Assembly (NCBI GenBank): GCA_937138275.1 | Contig: CAKZOY010000081.1 | Span: 1 to 14,371, forward strand | Reading direction: 5' to 3' | From: an uncultured Chloroflexota bacterium | Lineage (GTDB): Bacteria; Chloroflexota; Anaerolineae; B4-G1; DUEL01 | DNA: 14,371 bases | Part shown: one piece after another, positions 1 to 6,442 of the stretch | Numbering within the stretch: the first letter of the stretch is position 1 | Layout of the letters: the number at the start of each line of letters is the position of its first letter | Made by a program: the position numbers and the translations under genes | Notes under the pieces: model-generated | Database searches by the model: none | The model's input: only the letters and a program-made list of their open reading frames with translations | Told to the model about the DNA's origin: nothing

Positions 1-13
1 AAAATTTGCAATA

Positions 14-124
14 GCCACGGATTACACAGATTACACGGATTTTTTGTCTTAAATCTGTGAAATCCGTGTAATCCGTGGCAAGATAATTATACCTTATCTG
101 TGAAATCCGTGTAATCCGTGGCAA
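14..124. repeat. Intergenic inverted/direct repeat built from 9-bp units
   Basis: Seen directly: positions 14-42 pair with 51-79 as an imperfect 29-bp inverted repeat (three non-Watson-Crick positions on the + strand, one of them G-T) around an 8-nt loop. The right arm is then repeated: 53-81 and 96-124 are identical 29-mers, 43 bp apart. Each arm resolves into three tandem 9-mers of consensus ATCYGTGWA, the last ending in GGC. The arms differ mainly in which 9-mer variant sits where. The block is AT-rich compared with the surrounding coding DNA. From memory, similar 'aatccgtgtaatccgtggc' sequences recur between genes in many environmental bacterial genomes; I cannot verify this here. It is not a CRISPR, since there are only two direct copies with a 14-nt gap. 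Confidence 0.85.
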
Positions 125-128
125 AAAA

Positions 129-152
129 CCTCTGCGTCCTGGGCAGTGAAAA
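129..152. repeat. Possible remnant of a second intergenic repeat family
   Basis: The stretch directly after the hairpin repeat starts CCTCTGCGTCCT and ends GCAGTGAAA. By eye it resembles a widespread 'CTCTGCGTC...GCGGTGAAA' intergenic repeat that often lies next to the preceding repeat type. Only one degenerate copy is present in this window, so the assignment rests on recollection and is weak. Confidence 0.25.
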
Positions 153-170
153 CAGGCCGGCCGATCCGAG

Positions 171-199
171 TTTGCATCCTTCCGTCCCCGCGTTATAAT
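171..199 (+). promoter_or_regulatory. Sigma70-type promoter for the metal transporter operon
   Basis: A -35-like TTTGCA (171-176) is followed by a 17-bp spacer and a perfect TATAAT -10 box (194-199). Transcription would start near 206, almost exactly at the AGAGGA Shine-Dalgarno (206-211) of the ATPase gene starting at 217. The predicted leader is therefore only about 10 nt. No metal-regulator operator (Zur, MntR or DtxR type) could be recognised around it. Confidence 0.55.
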
Positions 200-216
200 C
201 AATCCAGAGGAATTCT

Positions 217-1005
217 ATGGACTCCGACCGCTGCCTGGTACTGCGTGTGGAATCGGTCACCGTCACCTACAACGGACGGGTTGCCCTCCGCGACGCCACC
301 TTTTCCGCCTATGCGGGGGAACGGGTGGCCGTGGTCGGGCCCAACGGCGCCGGGAAGACCACTCTCTTCAAGGCCATCGTGGGGCTGCTCCCCCTGGAGT
401 CCGGGACGGTGGAGGTCTTCCGGTGCAATCCCCAGCGGGAGCGGGTGTCCATCGGTTACGTCCCCCAGCGGGAGGAGGTGGACCTCTCCTTCCCGGTCAC
501 GGTGGCCGACGTGGTGATGATGGGGCGGATCGGCCACATCGGCTATCTGCGGCGGCCGTCCCGCCGGGACCGGGAGGCGGTGCGGCAGGCGCTGGAACAG
601 GTGGGCCTGACCGATCTGGTGAACCGTCCGCTGGGAGAACTCTCGGGCGGGCAGATTCAGCGCACGTTCATCGCCCGCGCCCTGGCCCAGGAGGCCCCGC
701 TGTTGTTGATGGACGAACCGTTTGCCGGAGTGGACGCCACCAGCGAAGAGGCCATCCTGCGCCTTCTGGACCTTCTGCGGGAAAACGGGGTGACCGTTCT
801 GCTGGCGACCCACGACCTGCGGATGGCGGCCGAGCGGTTTGACCGGGTGCTCCTGCTCAACGGCGAGGTTGTCGCCTGCGGTCCTCCGGGCGAGGTGCTC
901 TGTCCGGCGGCCCTGCAGCGCGTCTACGGGGGACAACTGACCCTCTGGGAGCACGAGCGCGGATTGCTGCTCCTGGGCGACGGGCACTGTTCGGGAGGCG
1001 CCTGA
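217..1005 (+). CDS. ABC transporter ATP-binding protein, Zn/Mn (metal) family
   Basis: This 262-residue protein is the cytoplasmic ATPase of a metal-ion ABC importer (ZnuC/MntB/TroB group). Visible motifs: Walker A GPNGAGKTT (41-49), Q-loop glutamine in YVPQR (84), signature LSGGQ (142-146), Walker B LLLMDEP (162-168) and switch histidine in ATHD (199). The stretch PVTVADVVMMGRIGHIG (93-109) is typical of manganese/zinc importers rather than siderophore ones. The ATG at 217 is supported by AGAGGA at 206-211. The stop codon overlaps the permease start by one base (TGATG), so the two are translationally coupled. No solute-binding protein gene adjoins it, and the promoter directly upstream argues that none precedes it in the same operon. 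Metal specificity (Zn versus Mn) cannot be settled from this gene alone. Confidence 0.92.
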   Translation: MDSDRCLVLRVESVTVTYNGRVALRDATFSAYAGERVAVVGPNGAGKTTLFKAIVGLLPLESGTVEVFRCNPQRERVSIGYVPQREEVDLSFPVTVADVVMMGRIGHIGYLRRPSRRDREAVRQALEQVGLTDLVNRPLGELSGGQIQRTFIARALAQEAPLLLMDEPFAGVDATSEEAILRLLDLLRENGVTVLLATHDLRMAAERFDRVLLLNGEVVACGPPGEVLCPAALQRVYGGQLTLWEHERGLLLLGDGHCSGGA

Positions 1006-1844
1006 TGCTTAACGGACTGCTGGAACCGCTGGCCTATCCGTTTATGGTGCGGGGACTGATCGCCGCCGTTCTGGTGGGCGTCGTCTGCGCAGTGCTGGGC
1101 ACCTACGTGGTGCTGCGGGGGATGGCCTTCTTCGGCGACGCGCTGGCCCACGCGATCCTGCCCGGCGTGGCGGTGGCCTACCTGCTCCGCCTGCCGCTGA
1201 GCGCGGGCGCCCTGGTGGCAGGGATCCTTGCCGCTGCCGCCATCGGCTACCTCCAGAACCGCCTTCGGGAAGATACGGCCATCGGCATCGTCTTCTCCGG
1301 CGCGTTTGCCCTGGGGATCGCCCTGCTCAGCACCGTGCGCACCTACACCGTGGACCTCACCCACTTCCTGTTTGGCAACGTTCTGGGCGTCTCTCCGACC
1401 GACCTGCTGATTACGGCGGTCCTGGGAGGAGGAGTCCTGCTGGTGATGGTCGCCCTGCACAAAGAGTTCGTGCTGATGGCCTTTGACCCGACGCTGGCCC
1501 GGGTCCTGCGCCTGCCGACGGCCTTCCTGCGCTACCTGCTGTTGCTGATGCTTGCGGTCACCGTCGTGGCGGCCCTGCAGGTGGTCGGCGTGGCACTGGT
1601 GGTGGCGATGCTGGTCACCCCACCGGCGACGGCCTACCTGCTGGTCCGGCGGGTCGGGCCGATGATGGGCCTGGCGACGCTTTTCGGCACCCTCTCCGCC
1701 GTTCTGGGCCTCTATTTCTCCTACTACCTGAACCTTCCCTCCGGCCCGGCGATGGTGCTGGTCTGCACGGCGATTTTCCTGCTGGTCTTTCTCCTTTCCC
1801 CTCAACGCCGCCGGATAGGGCTGGGGCGTCGCGCCCATCACTAA
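1005..1844 (+). CDS. Metal ABC transporter permease (ABC-3 family)
   Basis: This 279-residue, very hydrophobic membrane protein is the transmembrane partner of the upstream ATPase, of the ZnuB/MntC/TroC (ABC-3) type. The family hallmark RGMAFFGDALAHAILPG lies at 38-54, followed by several further membrane helices. VDLTHFLFGNVLGV (116-129) is also characteristic. The length fits the family (about 270-290 residues). Start: ATG at 1005 overlaps the preceding TGA, with GGGAGG at 993-998 as ribosome binding site. The C-terminus ends in a basic stretch and two histidines (RRRIGLGRRAHH), which is cytoplasmic and could touch metal, though that is speculation. Zn or Mn uptake is the likely role. Confidence 0.92.
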   Translation: MLNGLLEPLAYPFMVRGLIAAVLVGVVCAVLGTYVVLRGMAFFGDALAHAILPGVAVAYLLRLPLSAGALVAGILAAAAIGYLQNRLREDTAIGIVFSGAFALGIALLSTVRTYTVDLTHFLFGNVLGVSPTDLLITAVLGGGVLLVMVALHKEFVLMAFDPTLARVLRLPTAFLRYLLLLMLAVTVVAALQVVGVALVVAMLVTPPATAYLLVRRVGPMMGLATLFGTLSAVLGLYFSYYLNLPSGPAMVLVCTAIFLLVFLLSPQRRRIGLGRRAHH

Positions 1845-1889
1845 CGGAACCACCGCAGCGCGCAGAAGCGAGGGGTTTTCTCACACAAA

Positions 1890-2486
1890 ATGGACGAATC
1901 GCGGTTGATCGCCGCCGCGCGAAGCGGCAACCTGGACGCCTTCAACGAACTGGTGCTGGCCTACCAGGACCGGGTCTACAACCTCGCCTACCGCATCCTG
2001 GGCGACCCGGCTTCCGCGGAGGACGCCACGCAGGAAGCCTTCATTTCGGCCTACCAGCACCTCTCCACCTTTCGCGGGGGCTCATTCCTCTCCTGGCTCC
2101 TGCGCACCGTTGCCAATCGCTGCTACGACGAACTGCGGCGTCGGAAACGCCGCCCTGCCGTCTCCTGGGAGTCCTTCGGCGAGATGGACGAAGAGGCCAA
2201 CCCCTTCCTGGTCAACGGTCATCCCACGCCGGAGGAGGCGGCCCAGGAAGCGGAACTGACACACCTCCTTCAGATGGCGATCACCTCCCTCCCGCCCGAC
2301 CAGCGGATCGTGCTGGTCCTTTCCGATGTGGAGGGGATGGACTACGCGGCCATTGCCGAGACGGTCAGAATCCCTGTAGGGACGGTCAAATCCCGCCTGG
2401 CCCGGGCGCGGGCCCGTCTGCGGGATTTTCTGCAGGCGCGGGGGGAACTTCTACCCCGAAAGTACCGTCTTGAGAATGAGGACTGA
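1890..2486 (+). CDS. ECF-type RNA polymerase sigma factor
   Basis: This 198-residue group IV (extracytoplasmic function) sigma factor directs RNA polymerase to a small regulon when freed from its anti-sigma factor. Region 2 spans about 15-85: AFNELVLAYQDRVYNLAYRILGD, then the -10-binding segment AEDATQEAFISAYQHL and RTVANRCYDELRRRKRR. Region 4 spans about 122-178, with LPPDQRIVLVLSDVEGMDYAAIAE and the helix-turn-helix end IPVGTVKSRLARARARL. The length is normal, and nothing like an ECF41/42 C-terminal extension is present. The ATG at 1890 has only a distant AGGGG (1871-1875), so initiation may be weak or coupled to the upstream gene. It lies 45 nt after the permease and 2 nt before its anti-sigma partner. 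Confidence 0.95.
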   Translation: MDESRLIAAARSGNLDAFNELVLAYQDRVYNLAYRILGDPASAEDATQEAFISAYQHLSTFRGGSFLSWLLRTVANRCYDELRRRKRRPAVSWESFGEMDEEANPFLVNGHPTPEEAAQEAELTHLLQMAITSLPPDQRIVLVLSDVEGMDYAAIAETVRIPVGTVKSRLARARARLRDFLQARGELLPRKYRLENED

Positions 2487-2488
2487 GA

Positions 2489-3397
2489 ATGTGGGGAAAA
2501 CACCGCGCCCAAGATAAAATGGATGAACGCCTGTCGGCGTACATAGATGGGGCACTGAGCCCCCGCGAACGGGCCCGCCTGGAAAAACAACTGGCGGAGG
2601 ACCCGGCCCTGCGCGCCCGGCTGGAAGCGCTCCGGCGGACGGTGGCTCTGGTTCGGGAACTGCCTCCCGTTCCTGCGCCGCGCAACTTCCTGCTGAGCCC
2701 CGGCATGGTGGCCCAGCCCGCGCGGCCTCTCTCCCCGGCCCGTCGCCTGGCCCCGGCGCTGACCTTCGCTACGGCGATCAGCGGCATCCTCTGCGTTGTC
2801 CTGCTGGTGGCGAATCTGACCACTGCCGGACTCGTGGAACCGATGGCGGCGCCGGTGCCGCTGGCGCGCGGGGTGGAAACGACCTCGGTGGCCGAAGTCG
2901 CAATGGCGGACACGGCCGTCACCCCGGAAGATACGCCATCGTTGTTGCGGGCATTTCCCACCGAGGAGGCCCCCGCTGCCAGCCTGGCGATGCCCTCCGA
3001 AAGCGCCACGCCGGAGGTCCCCTGGCTGGGCATAGAGACGCCTTCTATAATTGAAGAACTGCCGCCTGGAGCGATGGGAGGAGCCGGCGGCATCGGCGGT
3101 GGGGGTGCGAATTGGGGCGGTGCAGCCCCTGCCGGCCCCGAGCCGAGGGGCATAGAAGGAGCGCCATCTCCCTGGCCTGAGACGGAGACCCCTTCCCTGG
3201 GGATCGCCGCCGCGCCGGAGGAAACGATACCTGCTACCCTGCCTCCTGAGGCGAAAGTTGTCCTGCCCACCCCGACGCCGGAGGCCGTTCCCATTTCGGA
3301 AACCGCGTCGCTCTCTTCCTGGCTGCCGGTGGGTGGGTTGGCTCTGTTAACCCTGGCACTGGCGGTTATGACCGTCTGGGCCTGGCGGGCGCGGTGA
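2489..3397 (+). CDS. Probable zinc-less anti-sigma factor with two membrane segments
   Basis: This 302-residue protein directly follows the ECF sigma gene and is its likely membrane-bound inhibitor. The N-terminal segment (11-50) has the anti-sigma form MDERLSAYIDGALSPRERARLE but none of the Cys/His ligands of zinc-binding anti-sigma factors; the only Cys (102) lies in the first membrane helix. TM1 is about 91-116. Residues 118-276 form a low-complexity outer segment rich in Pro, Thr, Ala and Glu, including a glycine run at 197-211 (GGAGGIGGGG, NWGG). A second TM at about 278-298 ends in WRAR. Two TMs with both ends inside is unusual, since most anti-sigma factors have one. Start: ATG 2489 with GAGGA at 2478-2482; an in-frame ATG at 2519 is possible but lacks a good ribosome site. 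The extracytoplasmic signal is unknown. Confidence 0.8.
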   Translation: MWGKHRAQDKMDERLSAYIDGALSPRERARLEKQLAEDPALRARLEALRRTVALVRELPPVPAPRNFLLSPGMVAQPARPLSPARRLAPALTFATAISGILCVVLLVANLTTAGLVEPMAAPVPLARGVETTSVAEVAMADTAVTPEDTPSLLRAFPTEEAPAASLAMPSESATPEVPWLGIETPSIIEELPPGAMGGAGGIGGGGANWGGAAPAGPEPRGIEGAPSPWPETETPSLGIAAAPEETIPATLPPEAKVVLPTPTPEAVPISETASLSSWLPVGGLALLTLALAVMTVWAWRAR

Positions 3398-3398
3398 T

Positions 3399-3902
3399 AT
3401 GGCTGATCATCTGGCGCTGAATTTTTGCCCCCAGTGTGGCACCCCCCTTCAGGATCGGGAGGCTCACGGGCGATGGCGACGGTATTGCCCGACCTGCGAC
3501 CGGATCATCTTCCGGGACCCCAAAGTAGCGGCGGCGGTACTGGTGGAGGAGGACGGCCGGGTGCTCCTGGTCCGGCGGGTGTTCGGGCCGGCAAAAGGCC
3601 ACTGGAGCCTCCCGGCGGGATTTGTGGAGTACGATGAACAACCGACGGTCACGGCCGTTCGGGAATGCCGAGAGGAGACGGGTCTGGAGGTGGAACTGAC
3701 GGGTTTGTTGGACGTGATTCCCGGGGGAGAGTTGCCCGGCGAAGCGAGTTTCACGGTGGTGTACCGGGGCCGGGTGGTGGGAGGGGACCTGCGGGCCGGT
3801 GATGATGCGGGCGAAGTGGGGTTCTTTCCCCTGGAGGCCCTCCCGCCGCTGGCGTTTGCCTCCACCCGCGCGGCGCTGGAACGCTGGCGGGTGCGTCCGT
3901 AG
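3399..3902 (+). CDS. Nudix hydrolase with N-terminal zinc ribbon
   Basis: This 167-residue pyrophosphohydrolase cleaves nucleoside diphosphates linked to another moiety; the substrate is not determinable here. A zinc ribbon is formed by Cys10, Cys13, Cys30 and Cys33 (CPQCG and CPTCD). The complete Nudix box runs from Gly74: G, five residues, Glu80, seven residues, then RECREETGL at 88-96, with all catalytic glutamates present. The zinc ribbon recalls NudC-type NADH pyrophosphatases, but the protein is too short for a full NudC, so an ADP-ribose or NUDT-like pyrophosphatase is as likely. The ATG lies 1 nt after the anti-sigma stop (TGATATG) and has no clear Shine-Dalgarno, which suggests coupled reinitiation. 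It is the last gene of the run and is followed by a hairpin. Confidence 0.9.
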   Translation: MADHLALNFCPQCGTPLQDREAHGRWRRYCPTCDRIIFRDPKVAAAVLVEEDGRVLLVRRVFGPAKGHWSLPAGFVEYDEQPTVTAVRECREETGLEVELTGLLDVIPGGELPGEASFTVVYRGRVVGGDLRAGDDAGEVGFFPLEALPPLAFASTRAALERWRVRP

Positions 3903-3908
3903 TTGTCG

Positions 3909-3947
3909 GACGGGGCGGCGGGCGGCTACGCCGCCCGCCGCCCCGTC
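3909..3947. terminator. Perfect GC-rich hairpin between convergent genes
   Basis: Positions 3909-3926 and 3930-3947 are perfectly complementary (18 bp, nearly all G-C) with a TAC triloop. The hairpin fills most of the 49-nt gap between the Nudix stop and the PAP2 stop, the place expected for a bidirectional terminator. Neither side has a T-tract, so it may terminate inefficiently by the intrinsic route. It could instead act as an RNA 3'-end stabiliser or be a genome repeat. Confidence 0.7.
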
Positions 3948-3951
3948 GTAT

Positions 3952-4482
3952 CTACATCCACCGGATCACGGCCAGGCCCACCAGCGAACCGACCGCCATT
4001 CCCAGCAAAATATCCAGCAGATAGTGGACCTGGAGCGCCACGCGGGAGAGGGAGACCAGCGCGGCCCAGAGGCCCAGCAGGGCGGTGGCCCACCAGGTGG
4101 GCAAAAACGGGCTCAGTACCACCATAATGCAGGCCACCCGCGTGGCGTGCCCCGAGGGGAGGGCATGGCGGTCCAGGTGAAAATACAGCCCGCTGGACGG
4201 CCCCGGCGGCCGCTGACGGCGAAACGTCCACTTCAGCGCGGTGGAGGCGACCCCTCCGGCCGTCATCGCCGTGAGGATGCGCACGGCCAGTTCCCGCCAG
4301 AAGGACTCCCCGATCACGTACAGCGTTCCTGCTCCCGCCAGCCAGACCGCCGCGTCGCCCGTATGGGCGAAGAAAGTCGCCAGCCAGCGCAGGAAGCGAG
4401 CCCGCAGAGCCAGACGGGCCGAGAGCCGCGCGTCCAGGCGGAACAGTCGTTCCCAGAAGGAAACTTTCCGCACCTCATCCAT
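3952..4482 (-). CDS. PAP2-family membrane phosphatase
   Basis: This 176-residue integral membrane protein of the type 2 phosphatidic acid phosphatase / undecaprenyl-diphosphatase superfamily has all three catalytic motifs: K-x6-RP as KWTFRRQRP (84-92), PSGH (109-112) and SRVALQVHYLLD (S-R-x5-H-x3-D, 145-156). Several hydrophobic segments surround them, with the active site expected on the outer face. It probably dephosphorylates a lipid or isoprenoid (di)phosphate; which one cannot be told. It is the last gene of the minus-strand operon. Its ATG overlaps the end of the nucleotidyltransferase gene by 8 nt (ATGGATGA), implying coupled translation and a linked function. Confidence 0.9.
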   Translation of the reverse strand: MDEVRKVSFWERLFRLDARLSARLALRARFLRWLATFFAHTGDAAVWLAGAGTLYVIGESFWRELAVRILTAMTAGGVASTALKWTFRRQRPPGPSSGLYFHLDRHALPSGHATRVACIMVVLSPFLPTWWATALLGLWAALVSLSRVALQVHYLLDILLGMAVGSLVGLAVIRWM

Positions 4483-5272
4483 GCGGGCGTCCCTCCAGTT
4501 CCGCCCGGACGATCTCTAACTGAAACGGTTTATCCACATCCATCCCTACCTCGGGGTCTGCACAGATAACGGCCCGCCCCCTGATGTTCAACGCCTGACT
4601 GGCCCGTCTTTCCGCTTCAGATAGACTCATCTGGTGAATCAGCAGTTTGAAGGCCGGCCAGATGCCTCCCAGGATGCGCGCCTGGGCCAGCGCGCTCTTT
4701 CGGGCATCGGTCACCCGCCGCCAGAGTTCCCGGTTAGCGACCACCGCTCCAGGACGCACTACGAAGATATCCGCTCCCGCGAAATCTCCATCTTTCAGGT
4801 GCACGTACGAGCGTCGGGAATTGGGGAAACGCCCCTCCATTACCGACCGTTCCACAACTCCGTAATAAAGATCATGGTCGGTTTGCAGGCACTCTTCAAT
4901 GAACCGGTCCACCATCTCCGAAGTGATCATAGGAATATCGGCGCTGCTGACTAAAATGCCGGTCAGGGCGGGGATGAGTGTGGCAATGTAGTGGATCCCC
5001 GCCTCGGCATTGCTGAACAGGTCGCCCTGCGGAGGGAGGTAGATCACCGGGGCCGCGAAGGTCGGACGGTCCTCTTCCGGCAAGCCGATCACCACGATAG
5101 ACTGGATGTAGCGGGAACCAGCCAGCGCGTCCACCACATAGGTCAGCATCGGCCGTCCGGCAATGGGCAGAAGCCCTTTGGGTCGTCCCTGGGTATGCTC
5201 GGCCAGAGGGTCATCCTCCCGATGGGAACTCCCTGCCAGAATCAGGGCAGCGAATCGGGGTATTCCATCCAT
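4475..5272 (-). CDS. MobA-like NTP transferase (nucleotidyltransferase)
   Basis: This 265-residue protein of the nucleotide-diphospho-sugar transferase fold joins an NTP to a phosphorylated acceptor with release of pyrophosphate. Landmarks: N-terminal AALILAGS (8-15), the nucleotide/phosphate-binding GRPKGLLPIAGRPML (29-43) with the key Lys32, the metal-binding Asp in SSADIPMI (109-116), and the C-terminal GMDVDKPFQLE (243-253), which is typical of MobA/CofC-like enzymes. It is too divergent to name as MobA, IspD or GlmU. The ATG at 5272 has GGAGG five nt upstream on the minus strand. It sits 14 nt behind the dehydrogenase-annotated gene and overlaps the PAP2 phosphatase by 8 nt. A role in making an activated polar or lipid precursor is inferred only from that pairing. 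Confidence 0.85.
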   Translation of the reverse strand: MDGIPRFAALILAGSSHREDDPLAEHTQGRPKGLLPIAGRPMLTYVVDALAGSRYIQSIVVIGLPEEDRPTFAAPVIYLPPQGDLFSNAEAGIHYIATLIPALTGILVSSADIPMITSEMVDRFIEECLQTDHDLYYGVVERSVMEGRFPNSRRSYVHLKDGDFAGADIFVVRPGAVVANRELWRRVTDARKSALAQARILGGIWPAFKLLIHQMSLSEAERRASQALNIRGRAVICADPEVGMDVDKPFQLEIVRAELEGRPHG

Positions 5273-5286
5273 CGGTTCCTCCAGCG

Positions 5287-6189
5287 CTACGGGTTCAGAG
5301 ATTGGAGGGTCGGCTCCAGATGCAATTGCTGGATCATTTCCTCCAGTTCCAACGGGGTGAGTGGACGCCCCTTGCCCGCCACGGCAACCAGCGCCGCTTC
5401 CATCACATTCGTGCCGAACGATCGCCCCTCTATGCGGGGCGTTGAAGTCACCAGGTAACGCACTCCCCGCTGCCGGAAAGTCTCCACATCCGCCTCGGTG
5501 GTGGTGTTGGTGACGATGACCTTACCGTCCAGCCGTTCCGGCATATGCCGTTTAATGTACAGACAGTCCCCGGCGATCACGGTGGCCCATTGATACCACT
5601 GGGGGAACTTCGGCTTTATTGTTTCCTGTTTCTCTCCGGTGGGATAGAGCCACTCAAAGGGCATTCGGAAAAGGACGGGAAGCAGGATACGGGCCAGCAG
5701 GTGCAGGGCGCGCAGCGAACGGATGGGAAGGGGAATCCCCAGCCCAAACCCCAGATCGCCGAAGAGCAACCCATACTTGGCTTCGGCGAAGGAGAGCGCC
5801 AGGTCGTAGCGATCCACCGCGGCAGGGATCAGGACCCGCTTGGGCGAAATTTGCGGGCCGATGACCTGTTCCAGGAACTGGGCGATCCGGCGCTCCAGCG
5901 TCTGCCGCAGCCCGCTCCCGTCCACCATCGGTGTCTGCCGGACCCCGGCGACAATTTTCTGCACGCTGTAGATGGGATAATACCGCCCGGCGACGGTGAG
6001 GCCCAGGTCAAACCCACCGACCCCGAACGCATCCACCTGCCCGTCCAGTTCACAGTACATTTGAGCGGCCCGCGCGGCATCGCCGTCGGTGCCGATCCGC
6101 TCTATCTGGACTGTCTCTCCAGCCAGGGTGATGGTGACTTTTTTATCGCGGGTAGAACTCCCCAGGCTGACGCTGACTACGCGTTTCAC
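5287..6189 (-). CDS. Quinate 5-dehydrogenase-annotated-type protein, function unknown
   Basis: This is a roughly 300-residue protein beginning VKRVVSVSLGSSTRDKK. I recognise that opening, and DGQVDAFGVGGFDLGL shortly after, from proteins of Clostridia and Chloroflexota carrying the automatic name 'quinate 5-dehydrogenase'. I see no classical Rossmann GxGxxG nor the shikimate-dehydrogenase motifs, so that name should not be trusted. Later features include GDLGFGLGIPLPIRSLRALHLLARILLPVLFRMPF (hydrophobic, perhaps membrane-associated) and GKVIVTNTTTEADVETFRQRGVRYLVTSTPRIEGRSFGTNVMEA. Start choice: GTG at 6189 has AGAGG ending 6 nt upstream, whereas the ATG at 6195 abuts that ribosome site. An open frame extends to a TTG at 6369, but the extension is Ala/Ser-rich, lacks a ribosome site and falls within the predicted leader. 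It is the first gene of a three-gene operon. Confidence 0.65.
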   Translation of the reverse strand: MKRVVSVSLGSSTRDKKVTITLAGETVQIERIGTDGDAARAAQMYCELDGQVDAFGVGGFDLGLTVAGRYYPIYSVQKIVAGVRQTPMVDGSGLRQTLERRIAQFLEQVIGPQISPKRVLIPAAVDRYDLALSFAEAKYGLLFGDLGFGLGIPLPIRSLRALHLLARILLPVLFRMPFEWLYPTGEKQETIKPKFPQWYQWATVIAGDCLYIKRHMPERLDGKVIVTNTTTEADVETFRQRGVRYLVTSTPRIEGRSFGTNVMEAALVAVAGKGRPLTPLELEEMIQQLHLEPTLQSLNP

Positions 6190-6219
6190 GGGCATCCTCT
6201 GTATCGGTTCGGTTTGTGG

Positions 6220-6284
6220 CCTCTGCAAGCCGGGTGAGGCTCTGAATGGGTACGGGGCCCGACCGTCAACCCAGCAAGCAGAGG
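6220..6284 (-). promoter_or_regulatory. Possible structured leader of the minus-strand operon
   Basis: On the minus strand, the predicted ~185-nt untranslated leader contains a stem formed by 6270-6284 with 6220-6234: seven pairs (CCTCTGC/GCAGAGG), a 2x2 internal mismatch, then about six more pairs including one G-U. The loop is about 35 nt and contains a self-complementary GGGGCCC (6254-6260). It ends about 30 nt before the GTG start. It does not match any riboswitch class I can recognise by eye. Confidence 0.35.
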
Positions 6285-6383
6285 AGGCCGAATTATTGCT
6301 CATCCGTGCGGTGCGGCCGGCGGCGGCAGCCGCGCCAAAGAGGTGACTTGCGTCGCGAAAGGGTAACAACCTGAGCGATTACG

Positions 6384-6412
6384 ATTGTACTATGATTCGC
6401 ATAATTTGTCCA
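6384..6412 (-). promoter_or_regulatory. Sigma70-type promoter for the minus-strand operon
   Basis: Read on the minus strand, TGGACA (6412-6407, 5/6 match to TTGACA) is followed by a 17-bp spacer and TACAAT (6389-6384, 5/6 match to TATAAT). Transcription would start near 6377, giving a leader of about 185 nt before the GTG at 6189. It diverges from the promoter at 6594-6622. Confidence 0.6.
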
Positions 6413-6442
6413 ACAGAGATGCCGACAGGACTTGCGCGGCAA

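Noticed and set aside
53..124. Two identical 29-bp direct repeats as a minimal CRISPR
   Set aside because: There are only two copies with a 14-nt gap, the unit is itself made of 9-mers, an inverted copy lies beside it, and no cas genes are present.
924..1853. A 309-codon minus-strand frame opposite the permease gene
   Set aside because: Its translation is a Gln/Arg/His-rich composition typical of antisense to hydrophobic coding sequence. The plus-strand permease is unmistakable.
1846..1875. GGAACC upstream of the ECF sigma gene as an autoregulated -35 box
   Set aside because: No suitable -10 element (CGTC or similar) lies 16-17 nt downstream; that position reads into the GAGGGG stretch.
2386..3294. 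A 302-codon minus-strand frame opposite the anti-sigma gene
   Set aside because: It is Ser/Gly/Arg-rich with no recognisable motif, and lies antisense to a gene with convincing context and ribosome site.
6190..6369. Extended N-terminus of the minus-strand first gene up to a TTG near 6369
   Set aside because: The extra ~60 residues are Ala/Ser-rich and unlike the family start. No ribosome site precedes the TTG, whereas the GTG at 6189 has AGAGG at proper spacing.
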